Shown in pieces: positions 32,385 to 44,316 of a stretch of 64,000 nt of DNA; within the stretch, counting starts at the first letter, position 1, and every line of letters begins with the position of its first letter. The position numbers and the translations under genes were made by a program. Location: positions 20,440,410-20,504,409 of the forward strand of contig CM055110.1 in NCBI GenBank assembly GCA_029204225.1, written 5' to 3'. Source of the stretch: Diphasiastrum complanatum. Lineage: Eukaryota; Streptophyta; Lycopodiopsida; Lycopodiales; Lycopodiaceae. Below the pieces are notes generated by a model, which worked only from the letters and a program-made list of their open reading frames with translations, searched no databases and was not told the origin of the DNA.

Positions 32385-32850
32385 CACTCACACATGGCCT
32401 TGTGCATAGCAACATTTGTGGCTTGATGCAGACTGTTTCAACATGGGGAGCTCTCTATTTTCTAACCTTCATCAACGACTTCTCTCAATGGACTGCTACC
32501 TACTTTATGAAGAACAAATCTGAAGATTTAAGTTCTTCAAGCAGTTCAAGGCATCTACAAAAAATCAGACCCAAAGGAAGATCAAATCTCTATGCATAGA
32601 TGAAGGGGAAGAGTGTATCTCCACAAAATTCAAGGAGCTCTGCAAGGCCAATGGGATACATCAACAATATACAACCAGCTACTCACCACAGGCCAATGGT
32701 GTAGCTGAACGAAAGAATCGGACACTTATCGAAAGTGCCAAGAGCATGTGGCCCATGTCTCTCTTCCAAAGGAATTCTGGGCAGAAGCTATTACTACAGC
32801 TGCTTATTTGCAGAATCGATCCATCACCAAAGACTTGAATGGCAATAGGA
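32385..32850 (+). pseudogene. Ty1/copia integrase core fragment
   Basis: Reads GLVHSNICGLMQTVSTWGAL, FINDFSQWTATYFMKNKSE, SLCIDEGEECISTKFKELCK, TTSYSPQANGVAERKNRTL and EFWAEAITTAAYLQNRS across a few frameshifts. The DDE residues are in place (N-DF of the first Asp block, D in the second, E of AERKN). The frame ends where the minus-strand insertion begins at about 32,860, and its RT probably continues at 34,471. Confidence 0.8.
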
Positions 32851-32859
32851 TCAAAACCA

Positions 32860-33282
32860 TCATCCGACAGCGGCCATTTGTCTTAGCAGGTTCTTGAATT
32901 GATTAATGTGATTCTGCAAAGAATCACCATTCGTCATCTTGAGGGAGTAGAATTTATTCCTGAGATGTAGCTTGGAAGCTATATCTCGCACTTCGTATAG
33001 TATGTTCAAGATGTCCCAAACTTCTTCCGATGTCTGAGCCTCGGATACATGGCCGATCTGGGTATCCGTGATATTGAGGATTATCAGCGCGAAAGCCTTT
33101 CCATCCTTCAGCTTCCATCTGGCGATTGTTGCGTCGTCTACTTCGGGTTTTCCTTCTGCACCTGTAACAACGTCATACAATTCTTTTCCCATTAGTACAG
33201 TTTTCATCTTAAATTTTCACAGATGGTAATCGGCTCCATCAAGCTTGTCCATGATAGGACTGGCTTTCCCTTGGGAATCCAT
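32860..33282 (-). pseudogene. Ty1/copia gag N-terminus (minus strand)
   Basis: The start MDSQGKASPIMDKLDGADYH is followed by a TGA in place of the conserved Trp. Then come KMKTVLMGKELYDVVTG, ARWKLKDGKAFALIILN, QIGHVSEAQTSEEVWDIL and LRNKFYSLKMTNGDSLQNHI. It breaks off after RQMAAVG. It belongs to the LTR and PBS immediately upstream (33,427-34,470). Confidence 0.85.
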
Positions 33283-33426
33283 GTGGAAGAATCAGTCTAA
33301 GTGATAGGAGAAACTATCAGTGACTTAAGTATGAAAATCTGATACTAAAAATACATAACAAGAAATCAATTACTCTATCGGCTAGTAGAGTCTTGTATTG
33401 TGGAAGCTTATCAAGCTATGAAAATA

Positions 33427-34470
33427 GCTCTGATACCATGTTGGAGAGAGGGAGAAGAGACAAAAAGAGAAAGGTGTCGCATGTAAGAAACAAAAATTAG
33501 CTCAAAAATGGATAAGACGAACACGAACGAGAAACGAAACTCGAAGAGAAATGAACTCGAACAAAAAGTGTTCGTGCGCAGCGAAACGAGCTATACGACT
33601 CTCTCCGTAAGCATGACTATGCCTATCAGAATGAACAGAATGTTAGTGATGGAAATCACGGTCATTCTTGATTATACAGCCAAACCTTAATAAATGAAGC
33701 GCCAGAAGAATAATTTGTCGCGAATAGCTAGACAAATTATGTGTCACGAATGATTCGCGAAGAGCTACTGATAATTAGTCGTGAAAGATTCGCAAAAGAC
33801 AAGACTAAATGTTAGTCGTCTACTACCAAAATGAGCAACTAGAAAGATCAGACATAATGAATAATAAGCATAGCAATATTAACACAGAACTGAATGCAGA
33901 ACAAAGAACTGTTATCAGATTAAGTATATTAAGTATACATGTCAATAATGCGGTAGAGCACAAGACAATAGCGGATGAAACCACGTGCTCTATGAAGCTT
34001 GTTCAATCTGTAAAGGAATGAAACCTTATTACTAAAAATGAAGAATCGATGCACAAGGCGTCTACTTCATCTATCTTTCTGATAAGCTTCTGATGCTAAT
34101 TTACATACACTTGATCTTCAATCAATGATCTCTGATCAATCAATCTCGTCTCATCGTCCTTCCTCTTGAATACACATATGGTATTCAATGTATATACATA
34201 ATGTTACAAGTGTGCAGATGAAAAAAGTACAGGGTGGATGTGCTATCTGTAGGAGATCGTGGGTGGCTGCAGTCGTTGTCCAGTCCGTTAGTGCAGCTGC
34301 ATGGGGTGAGCGTGAAAAGGGTGTGATGTCAGCCTTTGCTTTTCATCTTTTCATCACCTATGAGAATATCCATGTTAATATGCACTGCGCGACAACGCGA
34401 GTAAATATGCAGCATGAATGGAAGCAGATTAAAAATGGGATCTAGGAGAGTAGAGGAAATAAATCCAACA
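33427..34470 (-). mobile_element. Complete copia 5' LTR (1,032 bp) with primer-binding site (minus strand)
   Basis: The LTR at 33,439-34,470 has perfect 7-bp terminal inverted repeats TGTTGGA/TCCAACA. Directly downstream on the minus strand lies TGGTATCAGAGC (33,427-33,438), an exact match to the Met-tRNA primer-binding site. The element is truncated in gag at 32,860, so it has no 3' LTR. It sits between the integrase and RT of a plus-strand relative, whose own LTR (31,212) makes a large inverted repeat with it. Confidence 0.9.
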
Positions 34471-35895
34471 AAAGAAAAAGTTGCTGATAATTCTGACCCA
34501 AGAATCATGCAACCCGACAATTTTGATCCAAAGATTCAACTGCAGAATAACGACATTGACTCAGACAATGAGTTAGAACCTCAACGAGTCAACCCACATT
34601 AGAGAATCGAAGTTCAATCCAGAAGATCGAACGGGTCTAGACAATTTCCATCCATATTTATGGATGATCCGGCCTGCTACTTTGTGCAAGAACGAACCAC
34701 CGTTTTTGAGGCTATGTCTACTCCTGATGCTGACCAGTGGAAAGTAGCAATAGACACCAAATTCAATTCTCTGATGGAGAATCAAACATGGATAGTCACT
34801 GAGCTGCCAAAGGACCGAAACCCAATTCCATGCAAATGGATATTCATAAGGCAAAGTACGATGCTGAAGGAAGGCTAAATCATTACAAGGCCAAGCTAGT
34901 CGCCAAAGGTTTTTCTCAGATTCTAGATCTGGATTATTCAGAAACCTTCAGCCCAGTCATCAAACATGCTTCGATCTGTCTACTCCTCTCCTTTGCAGCT
35001 GCAACAGATCTTGAAGTCCACCAGATGGATGTCCAGACCGCTTTCCTCATTGGAACCATCGAAGAGAAAATCTATATGATGCAGCTAGAGGGATACGAAC
35101 TCAACGGCAAGCAACAACACCTTGTATGCAAAATCCACAAGACACTCTATGGGCTGAAACAGTCACCCAAAGCTTGGTTCCAGAAGATCAATGCATTTCT
35201 GATAGAGAATGGTTTTATTCAAAATTTGGTAGACTCGAATGTCTACTTCAAGTCTGTATCAGATTACTTAATCATCATCACTCTTTATGTAGATGATATA
35301 CTCATATTCAGTAACAATCTGAATCTAATGAAGGATACAAAATGCATGTTGGCCCAAGAATACAAGATGACATGGGTCCAGCCCACTATTGTCTCAGAAT
35401 CCAAATTCAACGAGATCTACCCAACAGATTGATTTTTATCAGTCAGCAATGATATCTCAACAACGTGTTGGAAAAGTACGGAATGGCCAACTTCAAACCA
35501 AGTCACTTTCCACTCGACCCTGGATTAAAGTTATCAAAGAAATCGTCTCCCCAAACTGAGGCAAAAAAGGAAGAGATAAAGCGCTACTCGTTTCAATCCA
35601 TCATCAGCTCACTGATGTACGCAATGATCTACATGTGACCAGACCTTGCATATCCGATCAGTACACTTAGCCAGTTCCTATTAAATCCAGGCTTAATTCA
35701 TTAGAAAGCACTAACAAAGGTCATGAAGTACATCCAAACAACAAAAACTCTAAGCATATGCTATGGAGACAACCACACTGCCAATATCCTTGAAGCCTAC
35801 ACATATGTGGATTGGGCAGGAGATGTTGACACCAAAAAATTAGCTTCTAGATTTATATTTTTATACAACCAAGGCCAAATCTCATGAAACAGCCA
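34471..35895 (+). pseudogene. Ty1/copia reverse transcriptase and first half of RNase H
   Basis: It begins in the integrase-RT linker, then FEAMSTPDADQWKVAIDTKF, KDRNPIPCKWIF, LVAKGFSQILDLDYSETFSP, LEVHQMDVQTAFLIG (catalytic D), LYGLKQSPKAWF and ITLYVDDILIFSN (YVDD intact). A frameshift lies near 34,850 and another at about 35,375. RNase H continues as AYTYVDWAGDVDTKKLASRF and stops at QGQIS-NSQ (Trp became TGA) where the gypsy element begins. Its missing C-terminus resembles the piece at 44,995-45,260. Confidence 0.85.
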
Positions 35896-37760
35896 GACGC
35901 CTCGCTACTGGATAGTAATAAGGATTGGTGCGCATGTAGGAGGGAGCTTCGAGATACCGTGCCATTGAGTTCTTACTTTGCAAAAAGAGCTGATGATGCC
36001 AGAGAGGTTGTGGATCCAGGAGTTTGACTACTACTTTATGTGTCTGACACTGGTCCAAATCTGGTAGTATGTAGCCACCTCGCTCTTTCGTTTTTGGATA
36101 CTTCTTTGCAAACTCCTGAGAGGGACACAACTCCTTGCTTGGTTCGATGGGCGTGATTCTGTGCCGGATGGTTGGTGTTTCAGAGGCAATCTCGTGTTGG
36201 GTTTGTGGATCGGGTTCATGAGAGAGAGAAGGCGAGGGGTTAGCTTCTGCAATTCTTTGTGACTCAGGAGAAAATTGTCGTGGAATGAAGGTGGGGTTAG
36301 TGGTGTCGAGACGGTTAGAAGCAGTGGAAGAGAAAAGATAATGTTGGGAGCTGGTACCCCCAGAGCCTGACGGATTGGTTGGTGTTTGAGCTCCTTGCCC
36401 CAGGGGTTGGCCTTGAAATGAGGAGCCTTGAGTTGCAGGAGGAGGCTATTGGAATCCTGCGCCATCTCCACCATCTGGTCCATCAAAGTGGTGCCCCGAA
36501 TCATGGAATTGGGCGTGTTCTGCATGAACCGACGGTGTCAACTGGGCAACAGCCTTTAAGCATTCTTCCATGGTGGCTATGTGTTGTTAGGGCCTCGACG
36601 AAAACAATGTATGATTGTTGTAATTTTGAGTGTTGCTCCATCGTGGCTTTCAGCTTTTGGGCCAGCGTTTAATAGGCCACCACTGGAATGGCAGTTCCCT
36701 CAGGAATAGCTGGTGGTGCGAAGTCGTTGAAGTCCACCATTTCCAACTGTTCCTTCATAGCGGAACGTGTTGCTGTGAATCTGCTATAGCCTCATCCTTT
36801 TCGACTTTGAGGATATCGATGGTTTGCTGCATGTTGGATACCTTCAGTTGGAGCTGGTTCTAGAGATGGAACAGCATCTGCTGCTGTTGTTGATTGTAAT
36901 TCGTGAGGTTTTGAATCTGCAGCTGTTGTTGTTTTTTTCCTCCTCCAGCCTTGCTTTTTCTTTCTGAAGGCCTGCCATAGCACGATCGTCGAATTGCCGC
37001 ATGGTATACTGTCCTCCTAGGACGCCGAATAGATTGTATTGGAGCTCATTCACCAACCATACCGCTTTTTGGACCACAAGGGGTAACTGCTCCCAAGGAC
37101 CAATGTCAGGGAGGGTGCGTGTCTAGTTAGGATACGACATTGGGTTGAATGGCAGAAAATCAGGAGCAAGGCTAGATGGAGGTGTATAAAAGGCAGGTGA
37201 GGGTGATTGTGGATTGAGGGGTACAAGAGGTGGGGAGATACTGCGTGGAGGAGATGGATTGGGTTAGTAATGACAGTGGTTGATGGAAGTGCAGTTAGTA
37301 ATTGTAATGCAAAATCATCTACGTTGACTGTGGAGTCAAGTAGGGTGGAGATTTGTACGGGTGAAGGCTTTTGTGAAAGTGTGGAAGTGAAGCCCGTGTT
37401 GAGGGTTAGTGAGGGTGTGGAGGTGGCAGTAAATGGTGGGGGTGGTGGTGGGAGTGTGAGAGCAAGTGATCGAGAGGAGATTGCATGTGTGGACGGAATC
37501 ATGCCCATAGGATCAGAGCCGGAAGTGCTTGCCATTCCGGAGCTGCCTGCTGTTGCTGCTGCTGCTTGTCGGCGTTACTGGGCCTAGTGAAGTAAGGCCG
37601 CCTGTTGCTCTAGGACCTCCTTTGGGACTTGAGATGGTTTAAGACTCCCTCCGGATTCAGCATATTCCACCTCGATGTCGCTGGATAGAATGTCATGTGG
37701 GACATCGGCTTCTGTGCTGATCGCCTTCCCTTACTGCTTCTTAGTAGGTGGGGTTGGTGA
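35882..37760 (-). pseudogene. Extra ORF downstream of gypsy integrase, function unknown
   Basis: Minus-strand pieces with a common character follow integrase for almost 1.9 kb: KAISTEADVPHDILSSDIEV, then a Ser/Pro/Thr-rich part (MASTSGSDPMGMIPSTHAIS to 37,050), a coiled coil (MRQFDDRAMAGLQKEKARLE, then KQQQLQIQNLTNYNQQQQQ and SNMQQTIDILKVEKDEAIAD) and a C-terminal part with MARYLEAPSYMRTNPYYYPV. It occupies the position where some gypsy elements have env or other additional ORFs. I see no signal peptide or transmembrane segment, so I do not call it an envelope. Stops and shifts break it in at least four places. Confidence 0.55.
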
Positions 37761-37829
37761 GACCGGTTCTGTTGTCAGTTGGGGGGTGGCTCTTTTTTTT
37801 GTGCTTGGATAAACATAGCTGATACATAT

Positions 37830-38930
37830 CAAGATAAAAATAGGGTTCATTGTACTTTCTCAGTCGACTCCCATTGACCACAATGTCGAGGATGTCGCCT
37901 TGAAGGGTTTGGAGTTGGACATATCCAGAGGCAAAGATTTTTTTAATGACGTAAGGTCCTTGGCCAAAAAATTTCAGTTTGCCTTTGAAGGCTTTGGCCT
38001 GATATAGCAGGACCTTATCTCCAATCTAGAAATCTCTAAGTTTCAATGATCGATCATGCCATGCTTTTTGTCATCGTTTGTGGACTTGTTGAGCATGGAT
38101 GCTGATCCTTCGTGTTTCACAAAGTTGCTCTAGATGGAATAACCTATTTGCTAGATTTTGAGGAGTATCAAGCTCAAGGTTATAGGCTACTCGAAGGGAG
38201 GGGATATGGAATTCCATAGGCATAACGGCTTCTTGGCCATATGTGAGTTGAAAAGGGTTTAGGCCTGTAGCTCACTTCGGGGTGGTGCGATAAGCCCAAA
38301 GAGCAGCATGGAGTTTGAGTTCCCAATCAGATCGGCTGGATTCGACGGTTTTGGTGAGAATTCCACATAGGATTTTATTGAAGGATTCTGCCTGGCCATT
38401 GTAGTGTGGATAGTATGGGGAACTTTTGCGATGTACCACAAAAAATTTGGAAAGAAGATCTGCTATGACAGAGTTAAGGAAATGTGTACCCCTATCACTA
38501 ATAAGCTCTAGAGGACATCCGAACCGAACTATAACCTGTTCATAGAGAAATTTAGGGGTAGAATGAGCATCAGCATTGCGAATAGCTCTTGCTTCAGCCC
38601 ATTTGGTGCAATAGTCTGTAGCTACTATGATGTAACGAGATTGTGTGCGTCGAGCAGCAGGACGAATAGGTCCAACATAATCAATTTTCCATTTCTAGAA
38701 AGCTTGATCAGTGGTTACGGGATGTAAAGGCATGTAGTCTATTTTTTGAAAGCGTTTTGTGCGTTGGCAGACATCACAAGCCTTAGTGTAATTGTGCGTA
38801 TCCTTGAAGAGTGTTAGCCACCAAAAACCAGCCAAGAGGATTTTCTTAGCGGTTGTTTTAGAAGAGAAATGGCCTGCACCAATACCTTCATGAGTGAAAG
38901 AAATTACAAAGGGTATTTCTTTTTCAGTAA
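37830..38930 (-). pseudogene. Gypsy integrase with intact DDE triad
   Basis: The HHCC zinc finger reads FTHEGIGAGHFSSKTTAKKI ... HNYTKACDVCQR. The core has KIDYVGPIRPAARRTQSRYI (first D), LELISDRGTHFLN (second D) and YNGQAESFNKILCGI (E). Then AYRTTPK, PFQLTYGQEAVMPMEF, GDKVLLYQAKAFKGKLKFFG and GPYVIKKIFASGYVQLQTL (the C-terminal DNA-binding fold). Four or more stops (TAG, TGA) interrupt an otherwise continuous frame. No chromodomain is evident. Confidence 0.88.
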
Positions 38931-38934
38931 GACA

Positions 38935-39525
38935 TCATCGGATAATTCCATCTAACCCTTGCTTGTAGAGTTGTCCTACAATTAACGTATAAGGTTTAGT
39001 TCTGAGGACCAATGCACGTTGTTCAAGTTTAGAGAAGGAAGGATCCATCTGCCCTGAAGTTAGATATTCGGTAATTTCCTTAGCCCATATAGGTGTAGAG
39101 TCAACTTGGAAAAGGATTGCATCTGGTAAATCATTGTTGACACCTTGATCAGGGGTAGGAAGGTTAGGGATTCGGGATAGATGTTCTGCTAGAAAATGTT
39201 GAACTCCCTTACAAACCACGATCCTAAACTAAAATTCTCGCAATAATAGGATCCATCTAGTAATACGGCCTGTGGTGCAGGTCTTGTTGATGAGATACAA
39301 CAATGCTTGATGATCGATGAAGAACGCAAAGATTTTTTCTAGAAGATAATGGCAAAACTTCTGAATCGCATATACCATTGCCAAGGCTTCGCGTTCGGTA
39401 GTGGTATAATTGACTTCAGCAGGTATCAATTGTTGACTAAGAAAATGAATTGGGTAGTCCTTTTTGAATTCTCCCGGTTGGGTGAGCACTGCTCCAATGG
39501 CATACTTGGATGCATCGGTATGCAC
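38935..39525 (-). pseudogene. Gypsy RNase H
   Basis: HTDASKYAIGAVLTQPGEFK, PIHFLSQQLIPAEVNYTTTE, REALAMVYAIQKFCHYLLE, FFIDHQALLYLINK and GRITRWILLLREF match the gypsy RNase H core. The following frame has HFLAEHLSRIPNLP and NDLPDAILFQVD, the connection to integrase. A stop separates the two frames at about 39,226. Confidence 0.9.
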
Positions 39526-40340
39526 ATGTAATTCTTTAGAATAATCAGGAGCCCGGAGGATGGGTGAGTAAGGGGTTCCTTGAGTTGATTAAAGGCGACA
39601 CGTTGTTCATCCGTCCATTTGGAAACTACAACTACTTTGTAGATTAAGCGTGCTTTGTTAGCAAAATAAAAAATAAAGCACCGATAGTAATTGACGTGGC
39701 CAAGGAAGGAGTAAACTTCACGTATCGTACGCGGTTCCGGTGGATTTTGAATGATAAGGATCTTTTCAGGGTCAGTGGCAATGCCATTTCGTGAGATAAT
39801 ATGTCCTAACACAATACCCTGGGTTACCCAAATCTGGCATTTTTCAGGATTAAGAGAGATGCCGAAGCTTTGACATTGGATAAAAAAAAATTTGAGCATA
39901 GAAAGATGGCGTATTTCTTCGGAATGTGCTCCTAAATCGTCCAATTAAACTTCTAAGGTATCGCCCATCTGTTGAGAAAAGGCCGCTTGCATAACACGTT
40001 GGAAGGTGCTAGGAGCATTGTAGAGACCAAAGGGCATGACTTTCCAGCATAAGGTTCACCATTTTGTGGCAAACGCGGTTTTGTGTTGATCTTCTTCAGC
40101 GATTTGGATCATATTGTATCCGCTAAAGCCATCTAAGAAGGAGTAAGCCTCATCTCTTGCTAGATTTTCTAAGATGGATTCTCCAAAAGGTAATGGAAAA
40201 TGATCACATTCAGTGACGGCATTAAGTTTCTTAAAATCAACACATATGCGGAGTTTTCCATTTTTTTTGGGGATAATGACAATTGGGGAGACCCACTCAG
40301 TATGCATCTGTATGGACGACTCATAGTGGGTCTCGCAACC
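39500..40340 (-). pseudogene. Gypsy reverse transcriptase
   Basis: WVSPIVIIPKKNGKLRICVD, KLNAVTECDHFPLPF and SFLDGFSGYNMIQIAEEDQH (catalytic D of motif A) at 40,056-40,307, then VMPFGLYNAPSTFQRVM. Motif C is -LDDLGAHSEE, where the Tyr codon is TAA. After it come FGISLNPEKCQIWVTQG, VLGHIISRNGIATDPEK and FLGHVNYYRCFI. Frame changes at about 40,050 and the stop disable it. Confidence 0.9.
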
Positions 40341-40426
40341 GGTTTAAGCGGGATACGATGCACAACTACTTGGGGTGAAACGCCTTTCATGTCTTTATAG
40401 GTCCAGACAAAGACATATCAATATTT

Positions 40427-41308
40427 TCACATGAGATTTTCAAGTCGTCTGCGTTGTTTGTGATTGAGATGAGCTTCGACGTGGACAAGATATTCATTGG
40501 TTCTATTTGGCTCACTCAGGGAAAGAGTTATGGTTTGTGCAGGGCCTTTGTAGGGTGAATTACCAGTTGGCTCACATTGAGTTTGGGGTAATTGGATTGT
40601 GACATCCTCAATCGTATAGTCCTTAAAGTATGCAGGAACATCATGGGCTGGAGATTCGAGGGGAGCCTTGCATTTATCTTGCCGAGATGGTGCTTGGAAT
40701 TTTTCGGGGACTGGTGTAGGACTAGAGGCAATCTCAGGAACTTTCTGAACAATGGTAAGGTCACCCGACGGTTGAATTTGAAGTGGTTTTTTCATTTTCT
40801 CTTTCATAGTATGACCATGTGGTTGAGGTTTCGGTGGTGGAGATGTGTGTGGATGAGGGACAATTGGTATGTCATGGAGGATCTCGTCATCAATTTGAAA
40901 GATAGTCTCCTCCTCACAGAGATCCCATGGATAGTGTGGGCATTTGGGATGGTAGAATTTTGTCTCAGGTTTTTCAATTGCAATCTTGGCAACTGGTTCC
41001 ACCTTGGAAGCATGTTGCGGATAGGTCCTAGGTGGGAGTGCTTCCATATAGTTGAGAATCTAAATATCAGAAATGTCCATATCTTCTAGGCAATTCTGAA
41101 TTTGTAAGACGTTCTCATCATCAATGAGTAAATTGTCTGATTCATTAGTAGGTAGCCATGCAACATTTAGCAGTTCATCACGGTGTGGAAGAATATCAAT
41201 AAAATTGATATTGATGATAGGTGTATCCAGATCAGGTAATTGGTTGTGATCGATCGGGAGTGGAGAGGTACAATTATCCTGATGTTGGGCACAGTAATCG
41301 ACATTCAC
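40427..41308 (-). pseudogene. Gypsy linker between protease and RT
   Basis: Two frames (41,060-41,308 and 40,427-41,047), both rich in Pro, His and acidic residues, without a recognised domain. Some plant gypsy polyproteins have a long spacer here. It ends before the RT fingers at about 40,330. Confidence 0.55.
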
Positions 41309-41530
41309 ACAACCAATGGTAGCTATTATGTGACTCCAGTTTATGATATCATTAGATTTAACATAATGACCTTTTTTGTGGCTAGACTGCTATGGCTCAA
41401 ATACTGAGTTGGTGGTTGAGGATCCCTCATCATGGATGCATGCAAGTTTGAGTTTACCCGTTGATTCAATGGTGACAGAACTGTCACAATTTCCAAAAGT
41501 GACTCGGCCTTTGCCCCAGTCATGAACAAC

Positions 41531-41835
41531 TCATCCATTGGTGAGCCACGGATGACCAAGTAGTAATTCATAAGAATAGGCATTATTAGGAATATCAAGT
41601 ACTACGAGATCAACAGAAAACTTGAGACCTCCTAGTTTGATCAGCACATGCAGAAGGAAACCGGTAGGTCGGACCACATTTTGATCAACCATCCGAAGCT
41701 GACAAGTAGGTTTGGCTAGCTTGTCGCTCAGATTCCATTCCATCATGAGGGATGTGGAAATGATGTTAACCCCGGAACCTCCATCGAGTGCTACTTAAAC
41801 TTCACGGGATTGATGATGGGTAGTTGGGATTTTAA
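41531..41835 (-). pseudogene. Gypsy aspartic protease remnant
   Basis: REV-VALDGGSGVNIISTSL carries the active-site Asp (D-G-G), with a stop just before it. Downstream are FLLHVLIKLGGLKFSVDLVV and YELLLGHPWL, the C-terminal protease pattern. Confidence 0.75.
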
Positions 41836-42119
41836 TGTTGCCTCGTTCGCTGAGTGGATTGGTTAGATGTAAGGGCATTTCAGACAACTCGTCAATAGTG
41901 GTGGTGGAATTGGATTGGATCTATTGTTTTCACTGGCTAGCATGCTTCCAGAGTACATGGAAGGGAAGAGTGGCATTGGCTTGTAGTAAATCTCTCCAAA
42001 CTTTGGTACCTTCAAGGGTTTTGCTTTCAAAAGGCTTGTGAGGTACTTTATGGGAAGAGGAAGATTGTTGGTCGGCATTGCGGATTTGTTGGCGATACTC
42101 ATGATGCAGCCGAATTTCT

Positions 42120-42569
42120 TCAGATGGTAAGGTAAACTATCGGAGTTGAATCATCACTTGGAGGAACAACTTGCGGTTGAGTTTTGTTGGGTGCAAGTGT
42201 AGGGGTTTGGCATTGGGTTTGTGTCCGAGTCAAGACCCAAGCAGGATGTGTTTCAATTGGTAAGGTTTCTACTTGCACTGAACAGACAGGAGCGGCTGGC
42301 TTAGATCGGGATGGGCAGTCCTTTACGTGATGTTCAATACCACAGTTTTCACAAGCTGGAGGAAAGCGAAGTTTATCTGGGCAGCGAATACTAGGATGTT
42401 TACCTGCACAGATAAAGCAGTCTCGTATTGCGGGTAGTTGATGTGTGGCAAAGACAGCTTGGTTTGGATTGTAAGCTTGGGCATTGGGATCCACTGGTTG
42501 AGCATTAGAATCATAGGTATAATAAAAAAACCATTTCGTAGAGTACTGCGGTTGAGTATTATCTTCCAC
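42120..42569 (-). pseudogene. Gypsy nucleocapsid with two zinc knuckles
   Basis: Contains CFICAGKHPSIRC and CENCGIEHHVKDC, two CX2CX4HX4C motifs expected to bind element RNA, in a Pro/Gln-rich context. It is in a different frame from gag because of a shift. The frame ends at PIVYLTI*, where protease should begin. Confidence 0.85.
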
Positions 42570-42686
42570 GTAGTAGGTGGCCGGATCGATGGTATTCGGA
42601 TCAAGATAATGGACAACGTTTTGTGGGGCAGGTTGGTTAACAACAAACTGTTGATGGGGGGATGGGTATTGATTTGGTGTAGGTGG

Positions 42687-43640
42687 TCATGGTTGGTAAA
42701 CCCCTGGTCGTGGCACAGGTTGTTGTGGTGGGTAAGGGCGGTAAGCTCGATAGATGGTGGATCTGATGGCTGCTGGAAAATGACTTTGCAATTGAGGACA
42801 TTCATTAGCAGTGTGATGTTGTGAGCGGATTGGACACCAGACATTTTTCCTTGTTGGAAAGGATTTCTTAGCAATATGTTTCATGGCGGTTGAGAAATCG
42901 GCAGTGAGTTTATCCATATAAGATTGTTGAACTTTTTGCCAGGTTTCCATTTGATGTAGAGGTTCAGAAGACTGAGCAATATTATCAAACTTTGGATGAT
43001 TAGGATGGTCTGGATCTTTAGATTTCTTTTCAGGATGGTCAAAGTCATCATCGGAACCTTCGTCTTCCTCACAGATAGCATCGGTCATGACATCTTTAAG
43101 TTGATCATAAAGGTCAACTGGTTTGAGTTCACGACGGATGTTTTTAGAGAATCCAACTAAGAATAGTCTTATGGCCATTTGTTCAGTGATATTTTCATCA
43201 ATACATTCTACTTTGAGACATTTAAAATGATCAATGTAGTTTCGGACAGACTCTTCGCGACGCATCTTGATATGAGTAATTTGAATGAACGGGCTCTGAG
43301 TCAGTTTGGATGGTTTGAGACGCTTGATGAGAGCATCCTTGAGGGTGGTCCAAGAAACAAGATCAGGAGCTTCCAGATTCAAGTACCACTCTTTGGCGGT
43401 GCCATAGAGTACCATGAGAAATAGGCGAAGCTTTTCAATTTTAGAGGTATCTCCATAAAAACGGCATGCATTATCAAAGTCTTGGAGAAATCGAACTGGG
43501 TCAGATTCGCCATCGTATTTTGGTGCATCGATACGTGAAATTCTTCGTTCTAGTCGTGGAGGAGTCAGATTAGAAGATTCAACACAGTCACGAGACATGA
43601 TGCATAATACAGATGAGCAGGACAATACTGTACTTGGCAA
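42687..43640 (-). pseudogene. Gypsy gag
   Basis: An open frame of 317 codons, probably starting at the internal MSRDCVESS (about 43,598). It contains ISRIDAPKYDGESDPVRFLQ, WYLNLEAPDLVSWTTLKDAL, MRREESVRNYIDHFKCLKVE and IRRELKPVDLYDQLKDVM, the retrotransposon gag core that builds the particle, then a charged D/E/K region. It shifts frame near 42,690 into the zinc-knuckle segment. Confidence 0.85.
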
Positions 43641-44316
43641 AAGGACAGTTTGCTTGCAGAATGGATAGTGTAGGACAAAAACTGGTCTTTCTGGACGTGC
43701 TAGAATTCGCGGGTAGGCGAGAAAATTGGAGTTTCAGAATTCACGGGTAGGACAGGGAAATCGTGCTCTTTGAAAACAAATTCTTAGGCTGGATGACAAA
43801 TTCTAACAAAGAGGTTTGACTGGCAGATAGGGAATATGAAAAAAAATGTGTTTTTCTGACAGTAAACGAGAAAAATCTCTGAGATAAAATTCGCGGAGTT
43901 GTTGGAGGACTGATCTTAATGAGATTTAGTCTCAGTGAAGCCGGCAAATTCTAGGACAAAGATTTGGGTGAGAAATAAGCAATTTTGACAATATATCAGG
44001 CTGTTTTCTCAAAATCTGACTGTGGTCAAAATTCGTGGAGGTAATAAAATGAAAGATTAGGGTCTGTTAGGGCTGCAGACAGGCTGGCGAATTCTGATAT
44101 TCCTTTTTGGTTGTGAAAAAGATTACTTGGGTCACTTATTTTGAAGAAAATGCCCAAGTTGACTCTTTTGTTGATTCCCTCCGGTTGAAGAAGTTGCTCT
44201 GCAGCTCATGTAGGACCTAGAGAGACGACCCGTGTTGTTTGTTGGTAGATAGAGACAAGCACACAAGCAAACATACAACACGGAAGCATACCGAAGGTAA
44301 AAAAATACTTAAAAAG

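Noticed and set aside
35882-37760. Retroviral-type env in the gypsy element
   Set aside because: No signal peptide, transmembrane segment or cleavage site visible; only the position would suggest it.
40592-41089. 165-codon plus-strand ORF rich in W, F and R
   Set aside because: Antisense of the gypsy protease-RT linker; no family motif.
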